A stretch of DNA of 64,000 nucleotides from Dyadobacter luteus (lineage in GTDB: Bacteria; Bacteroidota; Bacteroidia; Cytophagales; Spirosomataceae), in NCBI RefSeq assembly GCF_003383615.1, contig NZ_QNUL01000015.1, positions 1-64,000 on the forward strand, read 5' to 3'. A program made the translations under genes and the position numbers. The stretch's first letter is position 1. Each line of letters begins with the position of its first letter. This document shows positions 9,185 to 19,200 of this stretch, piece after piece. The notes beneath the pieces were generated by a model. It had not been told where the DNA came from, did not search any database, and saw nothing but the letters and a program-made list of their open reading frames with translations.

Positions 9185-10260
9185 TCACGGATAAGCAGTG
9201 AGGCGTTGCCACCGCCAAAACCCGAGGCAGTTTTTAAAATCGTTTTTAAAGGGGCTGACTTGGTTTCAGTCACAATGTGAAGTGGGACAGACGTTCCCGG
9301 ATCGGTAAAACCCCGACTTTTGATCAAAGTACTATGACGCATCATTTGCAAACAGACAGCCGTTTCCAAAACTCCTGCCGCACCTAAAGTATGCCCGAAA
9401 TATCCTTTAAAGCTATTCAGCGGAACCGCAGTCAGTCCCAACCTGTCCATAGCAATGGATTCCATTTCATCGTTGTACAATGTCCCGGTACCATGGGCAG
9501 AGATAAAATCTATTTCTTCCGCTTGAACGGCATTTTTTTCCAAAGTCCTCTTCACACTTCTGTATAAACCTTCACCTGTCCGCGAAGGACCGGATATATG
9601 GTTAGCGTCATTAGCCGAAGTTCCCGTCAATAGAGAATAAGGTTTTTGCTTGAAAACAGATGTTGTATTCGAAACCAAAACCGCACTGCAAGCTTCACCT
9701 AAGGTGACGCCTGTTCTGTTCTGATCAAAAGGCATACAGGGCTGATTGCTGATCGCAAACAGAGATTGGAAGCCATACACTACGAAATCAGTCACGACAT
9801 CACACCCAATCACGATCACATGTTCATACAACCCGGCTTTGATCATATTCCCGGCCGTATTAATCGCCAGAACACCGGATATACAGGCATTGGAAATCAC
9901 AACAGGGACATGTGCCAGTTGAAATCCGGAAATCAGAATTTCATTAACCGCTCTGAAGGGGTCCTGAATATCATCGTAAAGCCCCCCTTTGGTAGAACTC
10001 AAAATGACCAGGGTACGATCTGATCGGATAATGGAATTATCGATCCTTTCAGAGAGCGAGTTCATTATCGTAACAATCAGTTTTTCAAACGATTGAGCCG
10101 GATCAAGATCTTTAATTTTCGCCAGATGAAGATCTGTATGGTTAAATCCTGCCCCGGGCATAAGTGAAATGCCGGATACATCAGCTTTAAGTGCAGAAAA
10201 ATTGACTTCCGCATTCGTACCCAGCGGACTGATTATTTCTTCTGCACCAATGTAAATCAT
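9181..10260 (-). CDS. beta-ketoacyl-ACP synthase (ApeO-like partner)
   Basis: A short ketosynthase (359 aa from the ATG at 10260; a longer reading would need TTG at 10284). The triad is intact: Cys126 in SNACISG, His256 in SAHGTGT and His290 in FGHTLGAAG. The Cys motif (NACISG) departs from the common ACSSG and the N-terminal region is shortened. The gene is translationally coupled (4-nt overlap) to the half-length ketosynthase-like gene downstream, so the two probably form a ketosynthase/chain-length-factor heterodimer for polyene elongation. Confidence 0.86.
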   Translation of the reverse strand: MIYIGAEEIISPLGTNAEVNFSALKADVSGISLMPGAGFNHTDLHLAKIKDLDPAQSFEKLIVTIMNSLSERIDNSIIRSDRTLVILSSTKGGLYDDIQDPFRAVNEILISGFQLAHVPVVISNACISGVLAINTAGNMIKAGLYEHVIVIGCDVVTDFVVYGFQSLFAISNQPCMPFDQNRTGVTLGEACSAVLVSNTTSVFKQKPYSLLTGTSANDANHISGPSRTGEGLYRSVKRTLEKNAVQAEEIDFISAHGTGTLYNDEMESIAMDRLGLTAVPLNSFKGYFGHTLGAAGVLETAVCLQMMRHSTLIKSRGFTDPGTSVPLHIVTETKSAPLKTILKTASGFGGGNASLLIRE

Positions 10261-10320
10261 AAAAGTATTAAACGGGATATGCAACGCGCGCGGTTCGGAA
10301 CCACAAATATAGTGATCAAA

Positions 10321-10734
10321 TTATTGATTGTGGGTTTGCTTCCAGGTACGATAAAAATCGGGAGTCAATAATTCCAATGTTCTGCTTTCACGATCAAGAA
10401 AAACCTGCATCGTTTTACCAATAGCACAAAGTTCACCTGTGGTTACATTGTGTACTTCATATTCAAACTGAATTTTTGCCGACTTGGCAGGAATATATCT
10501 TGTAATCACTTTGATCACCTGACCGTAATAAACCGGCGCCTTGTGATCTATTTCAGATTTTACGATAGGCGTGAAATAACCGGAATCAAAAATGGTGAGG
10601 TATTCAAGTCCGTAAGTTTTCCCAAAATGCTCCCGCCCATCTTCAAAGAATTTCAGATAGTTACCGTGCCACACCACACCCATTGCATCAGTTTCACTAA
10701 ACCTTATATCAATTTCAATTTCCGACGAAAGCAT
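10321..10734 (-). CDS. acyl-CoA/ACP thioesterase (4HBT hotdog family)
   Basis: A 137-aa YbgC/4-hydroxybenzoyl-CoA thioesterase-type hotdog protein. The catalytic Asp16 lies in FSETDAMGVVWHGNYL, the family signature. Start taken at the ATG at 10734, since the longer frame begins at TTG and adds 18 residues before the conserved fold. Aryl polyene loci carry such a thioesterase (ApeK), which is thought to release or proofread acyl-ACP intermediates; here it may free stalled chains. It lies between the ketosynthase and dehydratase genes, with gaps of 60 and 96 nt. Confidence 0.83.
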   Translation of the reverse strand: MLSSEIEIDIRFSETDAMGVVWHGNYLKFFEDGREHFGKTYGLEYLTIFDSGYFTPIVKSEIDHKAPVYYGQVIKVITRYIPAKSAKIQFEYEVHNVTTGELCAIGKTMQVFLDRESRTLELLTPDFYRTWKQTHNQ

Positions 10735-10830
10735 ATATTTAATCAAATTAGGGATGGCAAGATTAGCGATTTTTGTCACCTCTCGCAAGTTCCGGGGTCG
10801 AAATGGGGTAATCTCAGGTATTTTAAAATC

Positions 10831-11250
10831 CTATTCAGAGATTACGATCTTCATCTCACATTCCAGCAAAAGATTTCCATTCAGATAGCTTTTACCTGAA
10901 ACCATCACGATGTTACCAAGCCTGTGGGTAGGTTCAACAATGGTATTGATACGGCAAGACAGAGCTGGTAATGCATGTACCTGCACTCTGGAGATTGCAC
11001 CAATAAAACCGATTTTTGGCTCCCCTTCCTGTTCCCGGTCCAGGTAGCCGAATGAGGCGGCACAAGTTTGCGCTATATTTTCTATGATCCCGCTTTCCTT
11101 AAATTCACCATCTGATACAAGCACATTGTGCTCTGTAATTTCAAAGACAGACTCGAATCGTTCGGCAGTTACAGCTAACAGGCCGTCTATCATCAAAAAC
11201 GGTGGCCGGTGCGGCAAAAAATCCTGTATATGTTCTTGGGAAACAATCAT
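10831..11250 (-). CDS. FabZ/ApeP-like hotdog dehydratase subunit
   Basis: 139 aa with the N-terminal FabZ sequence FLPHRPPFLMID (11-22) and the helix motif KESGIIENIAQTC (51-63), but without the GHFPGxPxxPG active-site loop that the hotdog protein at 4260 has. This complementarity is what is seen in the ApeI/ApeP pair, so it is probably the non-identical partner of the dehydratase at 4260. Its ATG overlaps the stop of the upstream acyltransferase gene by 4 nt. Confidence 0.78.
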   Translation of the reverse strand: MIVSQEHIQDFLPHRPPFLMIDGLLAVTAERFESVFEITEHNVLVSDGEFKESGIIENIAQTCAASFGYLDREQEGEPKIGFIGAISRVQVHALPALSCRINTIVEPTHRLGNIVMVSGKSYLNGNLLLECEMKIVISE

Positions 11251-12161
11251 TGTTTGAAAAAATCAAAATAATTAAACCACTGCTCCGGATATTGCTTCAC
11301 TTTTTTTTCCAGTTCAGCAGCGTACAAAGCGGCAATCTGTTCCGGCTTCATTTTCTCCTGAATTGGCGCAGTGGCACTCAAATGATAACTGTGCGTACGA
11401 TCCTTGGCAGCAAAAACAAAAGTAATGGGGGCATCAAACTTGGAAGCAATCACAAAAGGCCCATGCGGGAAACGGGCTTTTTTACCCAGAAAATCGAGTT
11501 CTATAAAGCGTGCTCCTTCCATGTAACGGTCTGCATGAATGGCTACGAATTCATTATTTATCAATGCATTACGTATCGCAATCACATGGGAAAGATCATC
11601 CTTAATCGCAATAATCTTAAATCTGGAACCGCCGGTCGCCATTTCCATGAACTTTTTAATATTCTCGACTTCCGCATCCAGCATCACAATATTGATCGTG
11701 GGTGTAATACGGCCTTTCAGGAGATTTCCGGCAGTTTCCCAATTACCCAAATGCGCACTAAGCAAAATCCCGCCTTTTCCCTGTTCTCGAATATCAATCA
11801 GATATTGCTCATTTTCAAAAACATGTGAAAATTTCTCATGCTTACCGAGCAGAAAAGCCGTTCTGTCCACGAGTGTCTGCCCGAAGATGTAGAAGTTTTT
11901 ACGTGCCAGTTTTTTAGCTTCGGAATGAGAGAAATGAAGTGTATGCTGATAGAAATCCATCAGCACATTCCGTGGTTTGGAAGCAAAAAGATAATAATAG
12001 TAGGTAACAATGCGCAGAAGCGAGTAGGCAAAACCCAACCCGAGGAAGCGTATAAAAAAAAAGAAGATTTTATAACCTGCAAGAGTGCCTTTGGTTTTTC
12101 CATCCCAGGCACTTTTTTCTGACTTAGTATCGATACCAGGCCTGTCGGGCGATTGGCTCAT
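11247..12161 (-). CDS. LpxL/HtrB-type lipid acyltransferase
   Basis: A 304-aa inner-membrane acyltransferase of the lipid A late-acyltransferase family. The catalytic HX4E motif is AHLGNWE (His137 to Glu142), and an N-terminal hydrophobic segment lies at about 31-60. In lipid A synthesis these enzymes move an acyl chain from ACP to a hydroxyacyl group. In aryl polyene loci a homologue is thought to transfer the ACP-bound polyene to its membrane acceptor, and that is the likely job here. It sits 3 nt after the ACP gene and overlaps the dehydratase gene. Confidence 0.85.
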   Translation of the reverse strand: MSQSPDRPGIDTKSEKSAWDGKTKGTLAGYKIFFFFIRFLGLGFAYSLLRIVTYYYYLFASKPRNVLMDFYQHTLHFSHSEAKKLARKNFYIFGQTLVDRTAFLLGKHEKFSHVFENEQYLIDIREQGKGGILLSAHLGNWETAGNLLKGRITPTINIVMLDAEVENIKKFMEMATGGSRFKIIAIKDDLSHVIAIRNALINNEFVAIHADRYMEGARFIELDFLGKKARFPHGPFVIASKFDAPITFVFAAKDRTHSYHLSATAPIQEKMKPEQIAALYAAELEKKVKQYPEQWFNYFDFFKQ

Positions 12162-12164
12162 GCC

Positions 12165-12431
12165 CTACAGCGCCAGTTTTTTCTGAACGAGACCGTAGAA
12201 ATCTCCGAAGGTTTCAATTCCTTTGAAATCCTCTCCTGTTATTTTAATATTTAGATTTTCTTCGATCAGTACAACCAGGTCTACATAGTCAAGACTATCA
12301 AGATCCAAAGTTTCCTTCAGGCTGTTTTCCGGAAGAATCAAGTCTCTGTCTACCTCAAATTCCTCAGACAAAAAATCCCTGGTCTCTTCAATAACTTCTT
12401 CCAAATTCATCTTAACATCTTTAGCATACAT
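12165..12431 (-). CDS. acyl carrier protein
   Basis: An 88-aa ACP with Ser46 as the phosphopantetheine site in TLDLDSLDYVDL. It differs clearly from the two other ACPs of the window (DSLD rather than DSID, shorter loop), so it likely has its own partners, perhaps the FabB-like ketosynthase and ketoreductase just upstream. The 192-nt gap upstream (12432-12623) has two -7-like sequences (CAAAATTA at 12437, CAAAAGTA at 12574) but no -33 element at the right distance. Confidence 0.9.
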   Translation of the reverse strand: MYAKDVKMNLEEVIEETRDFLSEEFEVDRDLILPENSLKETLDLDSLDYVDLVVLIEENLNIKITGEDFKGIETFGDFYGLVQKKLAL

Positions 12432-12623
12432 GGCAGCAAAATTAATTTATTCTTTTCTGATACTTTCATAATGTATCCAAATTTTAACACAATAATTACC
12501 GCATCAAAGGAAAGTCTCACAAAAGCTTGTTCTACAACAATGCACTTACACGATTAGTGCAAATTCGATTTACCAAAAGTACCAAATTATCCATGGCACC
12601 TCCTTCCGTTCGATAAGTGAGGG

Positions 12624-13841
12624 TTAAATTCTTTTGAGGATAAGTGTAGAGTTCGTCCCTCCGAACCCAAAAGAATTCGATAAAAAACAATCGATGTTCT
12701 GTTTGGCAGTTTCCGCCACCACATTGATACGGGCGGAATCTTCATCCGGATTTTCAAAATTGATATTGGGTGCGATAAAGTCGTTCTGCATCATCAGCAA
12801 TGAATAAACGATCTCGCTGGCACCTGCCATCCAGCATTCATGGCCTGTAAGCGATTTGGTAGAACTGACCGGGGTTTCTGCACCAAAAACTTCAAAGATG
12901 GCCTGGGCCTCAATACCATCACCAACCGGCGTGGAAGTGGCGTGTGCATTGATATAGTCAATATCTCCGGCCTGTAGCCCGGCCTGTTTCAATGCCATTT
13001 CCAAAGAACGAATCTGTCCTTCTTTACTTGGATTCGATATGTGATCGCCGTTGGAAGAAAAACCATATCCTACCAGTTCGGCCAGAATTGGTGCGCCTCT
13101 TCTTACCGCAGCTTCGTAGGATTCAAGAATAATCGTCGCCGCACCACCGCTGGGAATAAGCCCGTCACGATTTTTATCAAAAGGTCGCGACGCTTTTGCC
13201 GGCTCAGCTTCATTCACCGAAAATGTACCTAAACCATCAAAACTAGCCATGGAAGCAGGATTAATTTCCTGCGCTCCACCACAAACGACACGTTCCTGCA
13301 AACCCTGACTGATCATCAGATAGCCCATTCCTATGGAGTGTGAGCCAGAGGCACAAGCGGCACTCAACGTAAAGTTGATTCCCTTCAGCTTGAAAATCGT
13401 GGAAAGATTCATGTTCACAGTGCTATTCATATTCTGAAAAATAGCACCACTGCCAATCAATGTAGTATCCTGCTTTTCCCGTGCTTTATCAACAGCCTCA
13501 ACTACAGAGGCGGCTGTACTGTCGTTACCGAAAATGATGCCGGTCTCTGTTTTGTCCAGAAAGTCAATATCCAGACCCGACATTTCCAGTGCCTCGCGGG
13601 TTGACATATAGGCATATATAGCCGGCTGGTGCATTCCAAGCCGCTGCCTGCGCGACAAGTACGATTTCAAATCGGGCTCCTTCACCATACCGGTAAGCGC
13701 AGAGCGAAATCCGAAATCTTTCCTTACCTGGTCAAAAACAATTCCACTTTTACCCTTATACAATGAATCTGTTACCTCAGCGAGATTCTCACCAAGGCAG
13801 GAATAAATACCAATTCCGGTTACTACAACTCTCTGATTCAT
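12624..13841 (-). CDS. beta-ketoacyl-ACP synthase, FabB-like (ApeR-like)
   Basis: 405 aa with the residues of KAS I: Cys163 in SAACASGSHS, His300 in NAHATSTPVGD and His334 in LTGHECWMAGASE. The numbering nearly coincides with E. coli FabB, and the TSTPVGD and HECWMAGA motifs separate it from the FabF-like ketosynthases elsewhere in the locus. In E. coli aryl polyene synthesis a FabB-like ApeR works beside ApeO/ApeC, probably on the first extension. It is followed by the ACP gene and lies 3 nt after the ketoreductase gene. Confidence 0.9.
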   Translation of the reverse strand: MNQRVVVTGIGIYSCLGENLAEVTDSLYKGKSGIVFDQVRKDFGFRSALTGMVKEPDLKSYLSRRQRLGMHQPAIYAYMSTREALEMSGLDIDFLDKTETGIIFGNDSTAASVVEAVDKAREKQDTTLIGSGAIFQNMNSTVNMNLSTIFKLKGINFTLSAACASGSHSIGMGYLMISQGLQERVVCGGAQEINPASMASFDGLGTFSVNEAEPAKASRPFDKNRDGLIPSGGAATIILESYEAAVRRGAPILAELVGYGFSSNGDHISNPSKEGQIRSLEMALKQAGLQAGDIDYINAHATSTPVGDGIEAQAIFEVFGAETPVSSTKSLTGHECWMAGASEIVYSLLMMQNDFIAPNINFENPDEDSARINVVAETAKQNIDCFLSNSFGFGGTNSTLILKRI

Positions 13842-13844
13842 TCG

Positions 13845-14576
13845 TTACGAGTAAATCCCTCCGTTAATATTGATTACCTCACCGGTGATATAAGCGGCTT
13901 TATCTGAACAAAGAAAACTCACCAAATGTGCCACCTCATCTGCTTTTCCAAATCTATTCATCGGAATCATCTGCTTCAGTTCGGCCTCATTCAATTCTTT
14001 GGTCATGTCACTGATGATAAATCCCGGCGCTACGGCATTCACAGTTATTTTTCGCTTCGCCACTTCCTGTGCCAATGCTTTGGTTGCCGATATAATCGCT
14101 CCCTTCGCAGCAGAATAGTTGGTTTGCCCTGCTACTCCTTTCATGCCAGATACTGAAGCAACATTCACAATACGCCCCGAACGTTTTCTCAACATCTGTT
14201 GAATTGCATTTTGAGTAACGTTGAAAAGGCCTTTGGCAGAAATATTCATTACCTCATCCCAATCACTTTCAGGCATCCACATAAACAGTCCGTCGCGTGT
14301 CACGCCGGCATTGTTGACCAAAACGCTGATGAACCGCTCTGGATTGTTCTCCCGCCAGGTATTTAATGCTTCATCCACTTCCTGCTTCGTCTGGACATTA
14401 AACTGAAGTAATTCTCCGTCACCGCCATTTGCCCTTATTTCCGCCAGCGTTTCTTCCGCCGCGGCAAGATTACTGGAATAATTGACCAGGATATATAATC
14501 CGTGATCAAGAGCCAGTTGAACCGCAATAGCCCTGCCTAAACCTCTCGACGCTCCGGTCACTAATGCGCAACTCAT
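13845..14576 (-). CDS. 3-oxoacyl-ACP reductase (FabG-like, ApeQ-like)
   Basis: A short-chain dehydrogenase of 243 aa: cofactor motif TGASRGLG (7-14), NNAG at 88-91, and the triad Ser141, Tyr154, Lys158 (YSAAK), ending in GEVININGG as FabG proteins do. It reduces each beta-ketoacyl-ACP with NADPH during polyene growth. It overlaps the tyrosine ammonia-lyase stop by 4 nt and is followed 3 nt later by the FabB-like ketosynthase gene. Confidence 0.92.
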   Translation of the reverse strand: MSCALVTGASRGLGRAIAVQLALDHGLYILVNYSSNLAAAEETLAEIRANGGDGELLQFNVQTKQEVDEALNTWRENNPERFISVLVNNAGVTRDGLFMWMPESDWDEVMNISAKGLFNVTQNAIQQMLRKRSGRIVNVASVSGMKGVAGQTNYSAAKGAIISATKALAQEVAKRKITVNAVAPGFIISDMTKELNEAELKQMIPMNRFGKADEVAHLVSFLCSDKAAYITGEVININGGIYS

Positions 14577-16102
14577 AACTGGAAAGGGGTTTCTTTGATG
14601 TATTCATAAACCGCAGTGATACTTTCTGACTGTGGCAGATCGTCTTTTACAAAGCTCGCCATCTTTCTGATCTGGTTATAAACTGACAGCGCGTTCGGCG
14701 AAAGTCTTTCTTTTTCTTCTGGTTCAAGTAAATCGATCGCCTGGCATATCGCCATAATATGGATGGACATCACCTGAAAGGAGTTTTCCAAAACCTGCTT
14801 GGCTAGTACGGCACTGTTGGTACCCATGCTCACAATATCCTGATTATCATTATTATTCGGAATACTGTGTACATAAACAGAATTGGACAAAGCCTGGTTT
14901 TCTGCCGTGGTGGAAGTAGCCGTGAATTGGACTCCCTGGAAGCCGAAATTCAGTCCCCATGTGCCGGCATTCAGGAACGGCGGGAATTTCCCGTTCAGTT
15001 TGCTGTTCATGAGGAAGTTCAGCTGTCTCTCCATGAGCATAGAAAGCTTCGTGAGTACAATTTTCACTTTATCCATTTCCAGAGAAATATAGTCCCCATG
15101 GAAATTTCCACCATGGAAAACATTACTTTCTTCCGGACTCACAATAGGATTATCGTTGGTTGAGTTAAGCTCATTTTCAACAACTTCCTGCGCATACCTG
15201 ATCGTATCTACCACAGGTCCGATGATCTGAGGGACACAGCGTATTGAATAATACTCCTGAATTTTCCTTTCAAATTCCACGCGTTGCATGGCAGTATTGT
15301 CCTTGAAAAGTTCTTCACGGTTACGGATCATCCCGCTTCCTTTTACGAACTCCCGCATTTTGGCCGCTACTTGCTGTTGCCCTTTGTGATGTTTAACCGC
15401 ATTAAGCTGCTCCGAAAATGAATCGTCAAACGCTTCGATCACTTCATTCAACATGGAAGAAGCAGCAATTGACCATTCTACAAGCCTGTTGGCATAGATC
15501 AGGTTAATGGCAGCAATCCCTGTCATACAGGAAGTTCCGTTGATAAGCCCCAACCCATCACGAAGTTCCAGTTGTAATGGCTTAATACCATGTTTTTCAA
15601 GCACTTCGGCAGTCTTCTTTCTTACACCATTTTCGTACACGTGTCCCTCTCCGATCAGATTGAGCCCCAAATGCGAAAGTTGAACAAGGTCCCCGCTTGC
15701 TCCTACACTTCCGTGTTCGAAAATTTCGGGAACAATACCATGGTTCAAAAAAGTAACCAACTGATTGATCACACCTGAACTTATACCGGAATTGGCCTGC
15801 AAAAAAGCATTCAGACGAGCGACCATTACACTTCTGGCGTAAATCTCGTTGAGTGGGCGCCCCACCCCACTGGAATGGCTGCGAATGAGGTTGTACTGTA
15901 AACTATTCAGTTTATCTGATTCAATACGGTACTGCGCCATTGGCCCGAAACCAGTATTGATACCATATATAATTTTATCTTTTGAGAAGTCTGTCAGAAA
16001 AGCAAAAGACTCAGAAACTTTGTTGAGTGCATCTTCCGCGAGTATAAATTCTTTCTTTTCAAACGCATATTGCTCTACATGAGCTAACGAAATACTATTC
16101 AT
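14573..16102 (-). CDS. tyrosine ammonia-lyase (aromatic amino acid ammonia-lyase)
   Basis: A 509-aa lyase of the HAL/TAL/PAL family. The MIO cofactor forms from Ala135-Ser136-Gly137 in GSVGASGDLVQLSH; Tyr46 in IIYGINTGFGP is the catalytic base. The signature stretches GNFHGDYISLEMDK, FTATSTTAENQ and HSIPNNNDNQD match what I recall of the characterised Flavobacterium johnsoniae TAL. The selectivity loop reads Ser75-His76 (RSHSSG), as in that enzyme. It would convert tyrosine to 4-hydroxycinnamate, the starter of flexirubin. It is the first gene of the minus-strand operon. A histidine ammonia-lyase is the main alternative, but no hut genes are near. Confidence 0.9.
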   Translation of the reverse strand: MNSISLAHVEQYAFEKKEFILAEDALNKVSESFAFLTDFSKDKIIYGINTGFGPMAQYRIESDKLNSLQYNLIRSHSSGVGRPLNEIYARSVMVARLNAFLQANSGISSGVINQLVTFLNHGIVPEIFEHGSVGASGDLVQLSHLGLNLIGEGHVYENGVRKKTAEVLEKHGIKPLQLELRDGLGLINGTSCMTGIAAINLIYANRLVEWSIAASSMLNEVIEAFDDSFSEQLNAVKHHKGQQQVAAKMREFVKGSGMIRNREELFKDNTAMQRVEFERKIQEYYSIRCVPQIIGPVVDTIRYAQEVVENELNSTNDNPIVSPEESNVFHGGNFHGDYISLEMDKVKIVLTKLSMLMERQLNFLMNSKLNGKFPPFLNAGTWGLNFGFQGVQFTATSTTAENQALSNSVYVHSIPNNNDNQDIVSMGTNSAVLAKQVLENSFQVMSIHIMAICQAIDLLEPEEKERLSPNALSVYNQIRKMASFVKDDLPQSESITAVYEYIKETPFQL

Positions 16103-16194
16103 TTACGGATAGTGAAATTAAATAACGTGTAAAATAAATCTTTTTTTGCCGCTTTGACAAGCTCGCTACCTGATCGGTATTGAACATTAATAAG

Positions 16195-16225
16195 TTGGGC
16201 AAACACCTACATTTCCTTAATTTTG
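16195..16225 (+). promoter_or_regulatory. Bacteroidetes-type promoter for the exporter-flavoenzyme operon
   Basis: TTG (16195-16197), a 20-nt spacer and a perfect TAnnTTTG -7 box (TAATTTTG, 16218-16225), 25 nt before the ATG of the MMPL fusion gene. It lies in the 148-nt divergent gap shared with the ammonia-lyase gene; I found no equally good promoter for the other direction. Confidence 0.6.
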
Positions 16226-16250
16226 CCAGACACTCACGTTTAACCAGTTC

Positions 16251-19200
16251 ATGATCGGAGAATTATTATTTAGGCTAAATCTGCTCCTTTCCAGACACAA
16301 AGCTGTTTTTTTTCTATTCCTGATCGGTTTGATCGGAGTTTTGGGCTATGGAATTTCCCAACTCCGTGTCACAGAAAGCATTTTTTCCACCTTGCCCAAA
16401 GGTGACAAATTTGAAGAATTCACAAAATTGATTGATAACAAAAACATCATCAATCAAATTGTATTTTCTCTGGAAAACGACCCGGAAACAGAATCTTATG
16501 AAGCGCTTCAACTCGTAGAGAGTCTGGCAGATTCTCTTTCCTTCATACCTGGCAAATACATCAAAAACATTCAGGCAGTAAGACCGGATATTCAGCAAGA
16601 CGTCTATAATTACACCTATTCCCGTTTTCCGGAATTGATTGATTCGTCTTATTACAGGTATATAGGCCAAAAAATCGCGCCCGATTCTATCAGAAGTTCA
16701 GTTACGTCTACCTATAATCAGCTGATATCGCCGGGTGGGAACTTCATTAAACAATTCGTTATTAATGACCCTCTCGGCATTACCACCCGTTACTTCCAGC
16801 AGCTGAATGCGCTCAACAATGCCTCGGGTATGACTGTAGTAGATGGGGTCATGTTTTCGGCGGATCGCAGACATATTATCGTAACCGCCTCCACTTCCTA
16901 TGACTCCGGCAATTCGGCAATCAACGTGGCGCTCTTTCACCAACTTGAAAGCCTGAGTGCGAAGTGGAACGCCGCACACCCGCATCATGAATTGTCATAT
17001 TTCGGCACATTTGAAATCGCAGCCAGAAATGCGATTCAGGTGAAACAGGATTCAACCCGAACCATGGTGATCGCCCTGGTCATCATCGTACTTATACTTA
17101 TTGTTTATTACAGAAAAATCCTCATCCCTGTTTACATTATTCTCCCCGGTTTATTCGGGGGAATTTTCGCATTGGGAATAATAGGATTTCTCAGACCGGA
17201 AATATCAGGAATTTCACTGGCCACCGGCGCAGTTATTTTTGGCATATTGCTGGATTACGCATTCCACTTTTTTACCCATCTGAGGCATACCGCCTCCACA
17301 GGGACAACGATCAGGGAAGTCAGTGCGCCATTGCTAACGGGAAGCCTTACTACCATTTTGGCATTTACTGCCCTACAATTTACCAATTCCGTCGTCCTGC
17401 AGGATTTCGGACTTTTTGCTGCTTTAAGTCTTATTGGTGCTGCAGTCTTCACAGTCATTGGACTTCCCATAGTACTGGATTTTTTCAAATTTGACTATCG
17501 AAAAATTCCGGAGGAGGCAAAGCTGTTTCGCATACCGGAAATTCCCCGAAAGGCTAAACCTGCTATTCTAACTATCATAGGTGTCCTTACTATCGTTTTC
17601 CTCTATTTTGCACGTTTTACAGAATTTGACAGCAGCTTCGATAACCTGAGCATGCAGGACGAAGAGCTGAAAAAGAGAGAGGAAAGCCTGACAGGAATTA
17701 ATCCGGATCTGGATAAGCGGATATATGTTTTTGCCACTTCAAAAGACAAGGAAGCGGCAGCGGATATTAATCTTGCTGTTTATGAAAAAGCAAAAAGCTT
17801 CAAACTCAGAGGAAAGATCAAAAACTTTGTTTCATCCGGAGCGCTGATTCTTTCAAACAAAACTGCTTTAGAAAGAAACAAACAGTGGAACGAATTCTGG
17901 AGCAGCGAGCGAAAAAAACAGACTTTTTCGTCCATGGATCGGGCTATCAGAACAACGGGATTGAGTATAGATGCTTTTAATCCGTTTAAGAACTGGATTA
18001 ATGGTACCATGAGGTATCCAACGGATGAAGATGAGTTGTTAAAACAGCTCGGTTTATCTAATCTCTCAGCTACCGATTCGACTGGTACAACCTGGATCAC
18101 GACCATTACAATTCCAAAGTCGCAGCTGACGCTTGTGAAATCAGAACTGAGGTCTATCGCCGGCGTTTCGGTATTCGACCGGGGGGAAATGGCAGAATCA
18201 CTTCTGACGATGGTGAAGGAAGATTTCAACTTCATTCTGCTGATTTCTGCTTCTATCGTCTTCTTTACTCTACTGATCGTTTACGGAAGGATCGAACTTA
18301 CCCTGCTCACCTTTCTTCCCATGGCCATCAGCTGGATATGGATATTCGGCATAGCAGCTTTATTGGGTATCAAGTTCAACTTTGTCAATGTCGTTATCAC
18401 TACATTTATTTTTGGCTTGGGTGACGATTTCAGCATTTTTGTAACAGACGGCTTACTGAACAAATACAAAACCGGCCGCGAAACACTTCGGTCCTATCAA
18501 TCTGCGATTCTTCTTTCTGCCATCACCACCATTGTAGGAACCGGAGCTCTTTTCTTTGCCGAACATCCTGCAATTCATTCCATTGCGCTGGTAAGTGTAC
18601 TGGGAATTGTTTGTATTTTAATTATCTCATTCACCCTTCAGCCCATCCTGTTTGACTTATTTGTACAGGATAGAATTGAGAGAAAACGTCCACCGGTTAC
18701 CCTGCTTCCATTTCTGATCAGTATTTCCAGCTTTACCTATTTCCTGTCCGGTTGCCTGTTTTTACATTCCAAACTGGTGACTATATTGCTGCTACCTGTT
18801 TCGAAAAAGAAGAAAAAAGCAATGATTAACAACTCGTTGTCTTTTTATGCCAAAACGGTGATCTATTCAGGTCCTCATGTCAGAAAAAATATTTCAGGTA
18901 CAGAAAATCTCGTAACAGACAAGCCGGTGATTTTGATCGCAAATCACAATTCGTTTCTGGATATACTTCTGGCCATCATGCTTAATCCGAAGATCGTGCT
19001 GATGGTCAAAGGCTGGGTTTACAAATCGCCCTTTTTTGGTCCTATCATCCGCTACGCGGGTTATGTATATACCGACGATGGTCCGGAACAAAACATAGAA
19101 AAAATGCGGCAGCTTGTGGCTGACGGCTATTCACTCCTGGTATTCCCGGAAGGAACTAGATCTGAAGACGGCACAATCGGGCGATTTCATAAAGGAGCAT

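Noticed and set aside
12437..12581. Promoter boxes in the ACP-ketosynthase gap
   Set aside because: -7-like sequences lack a TTG at the right distance.
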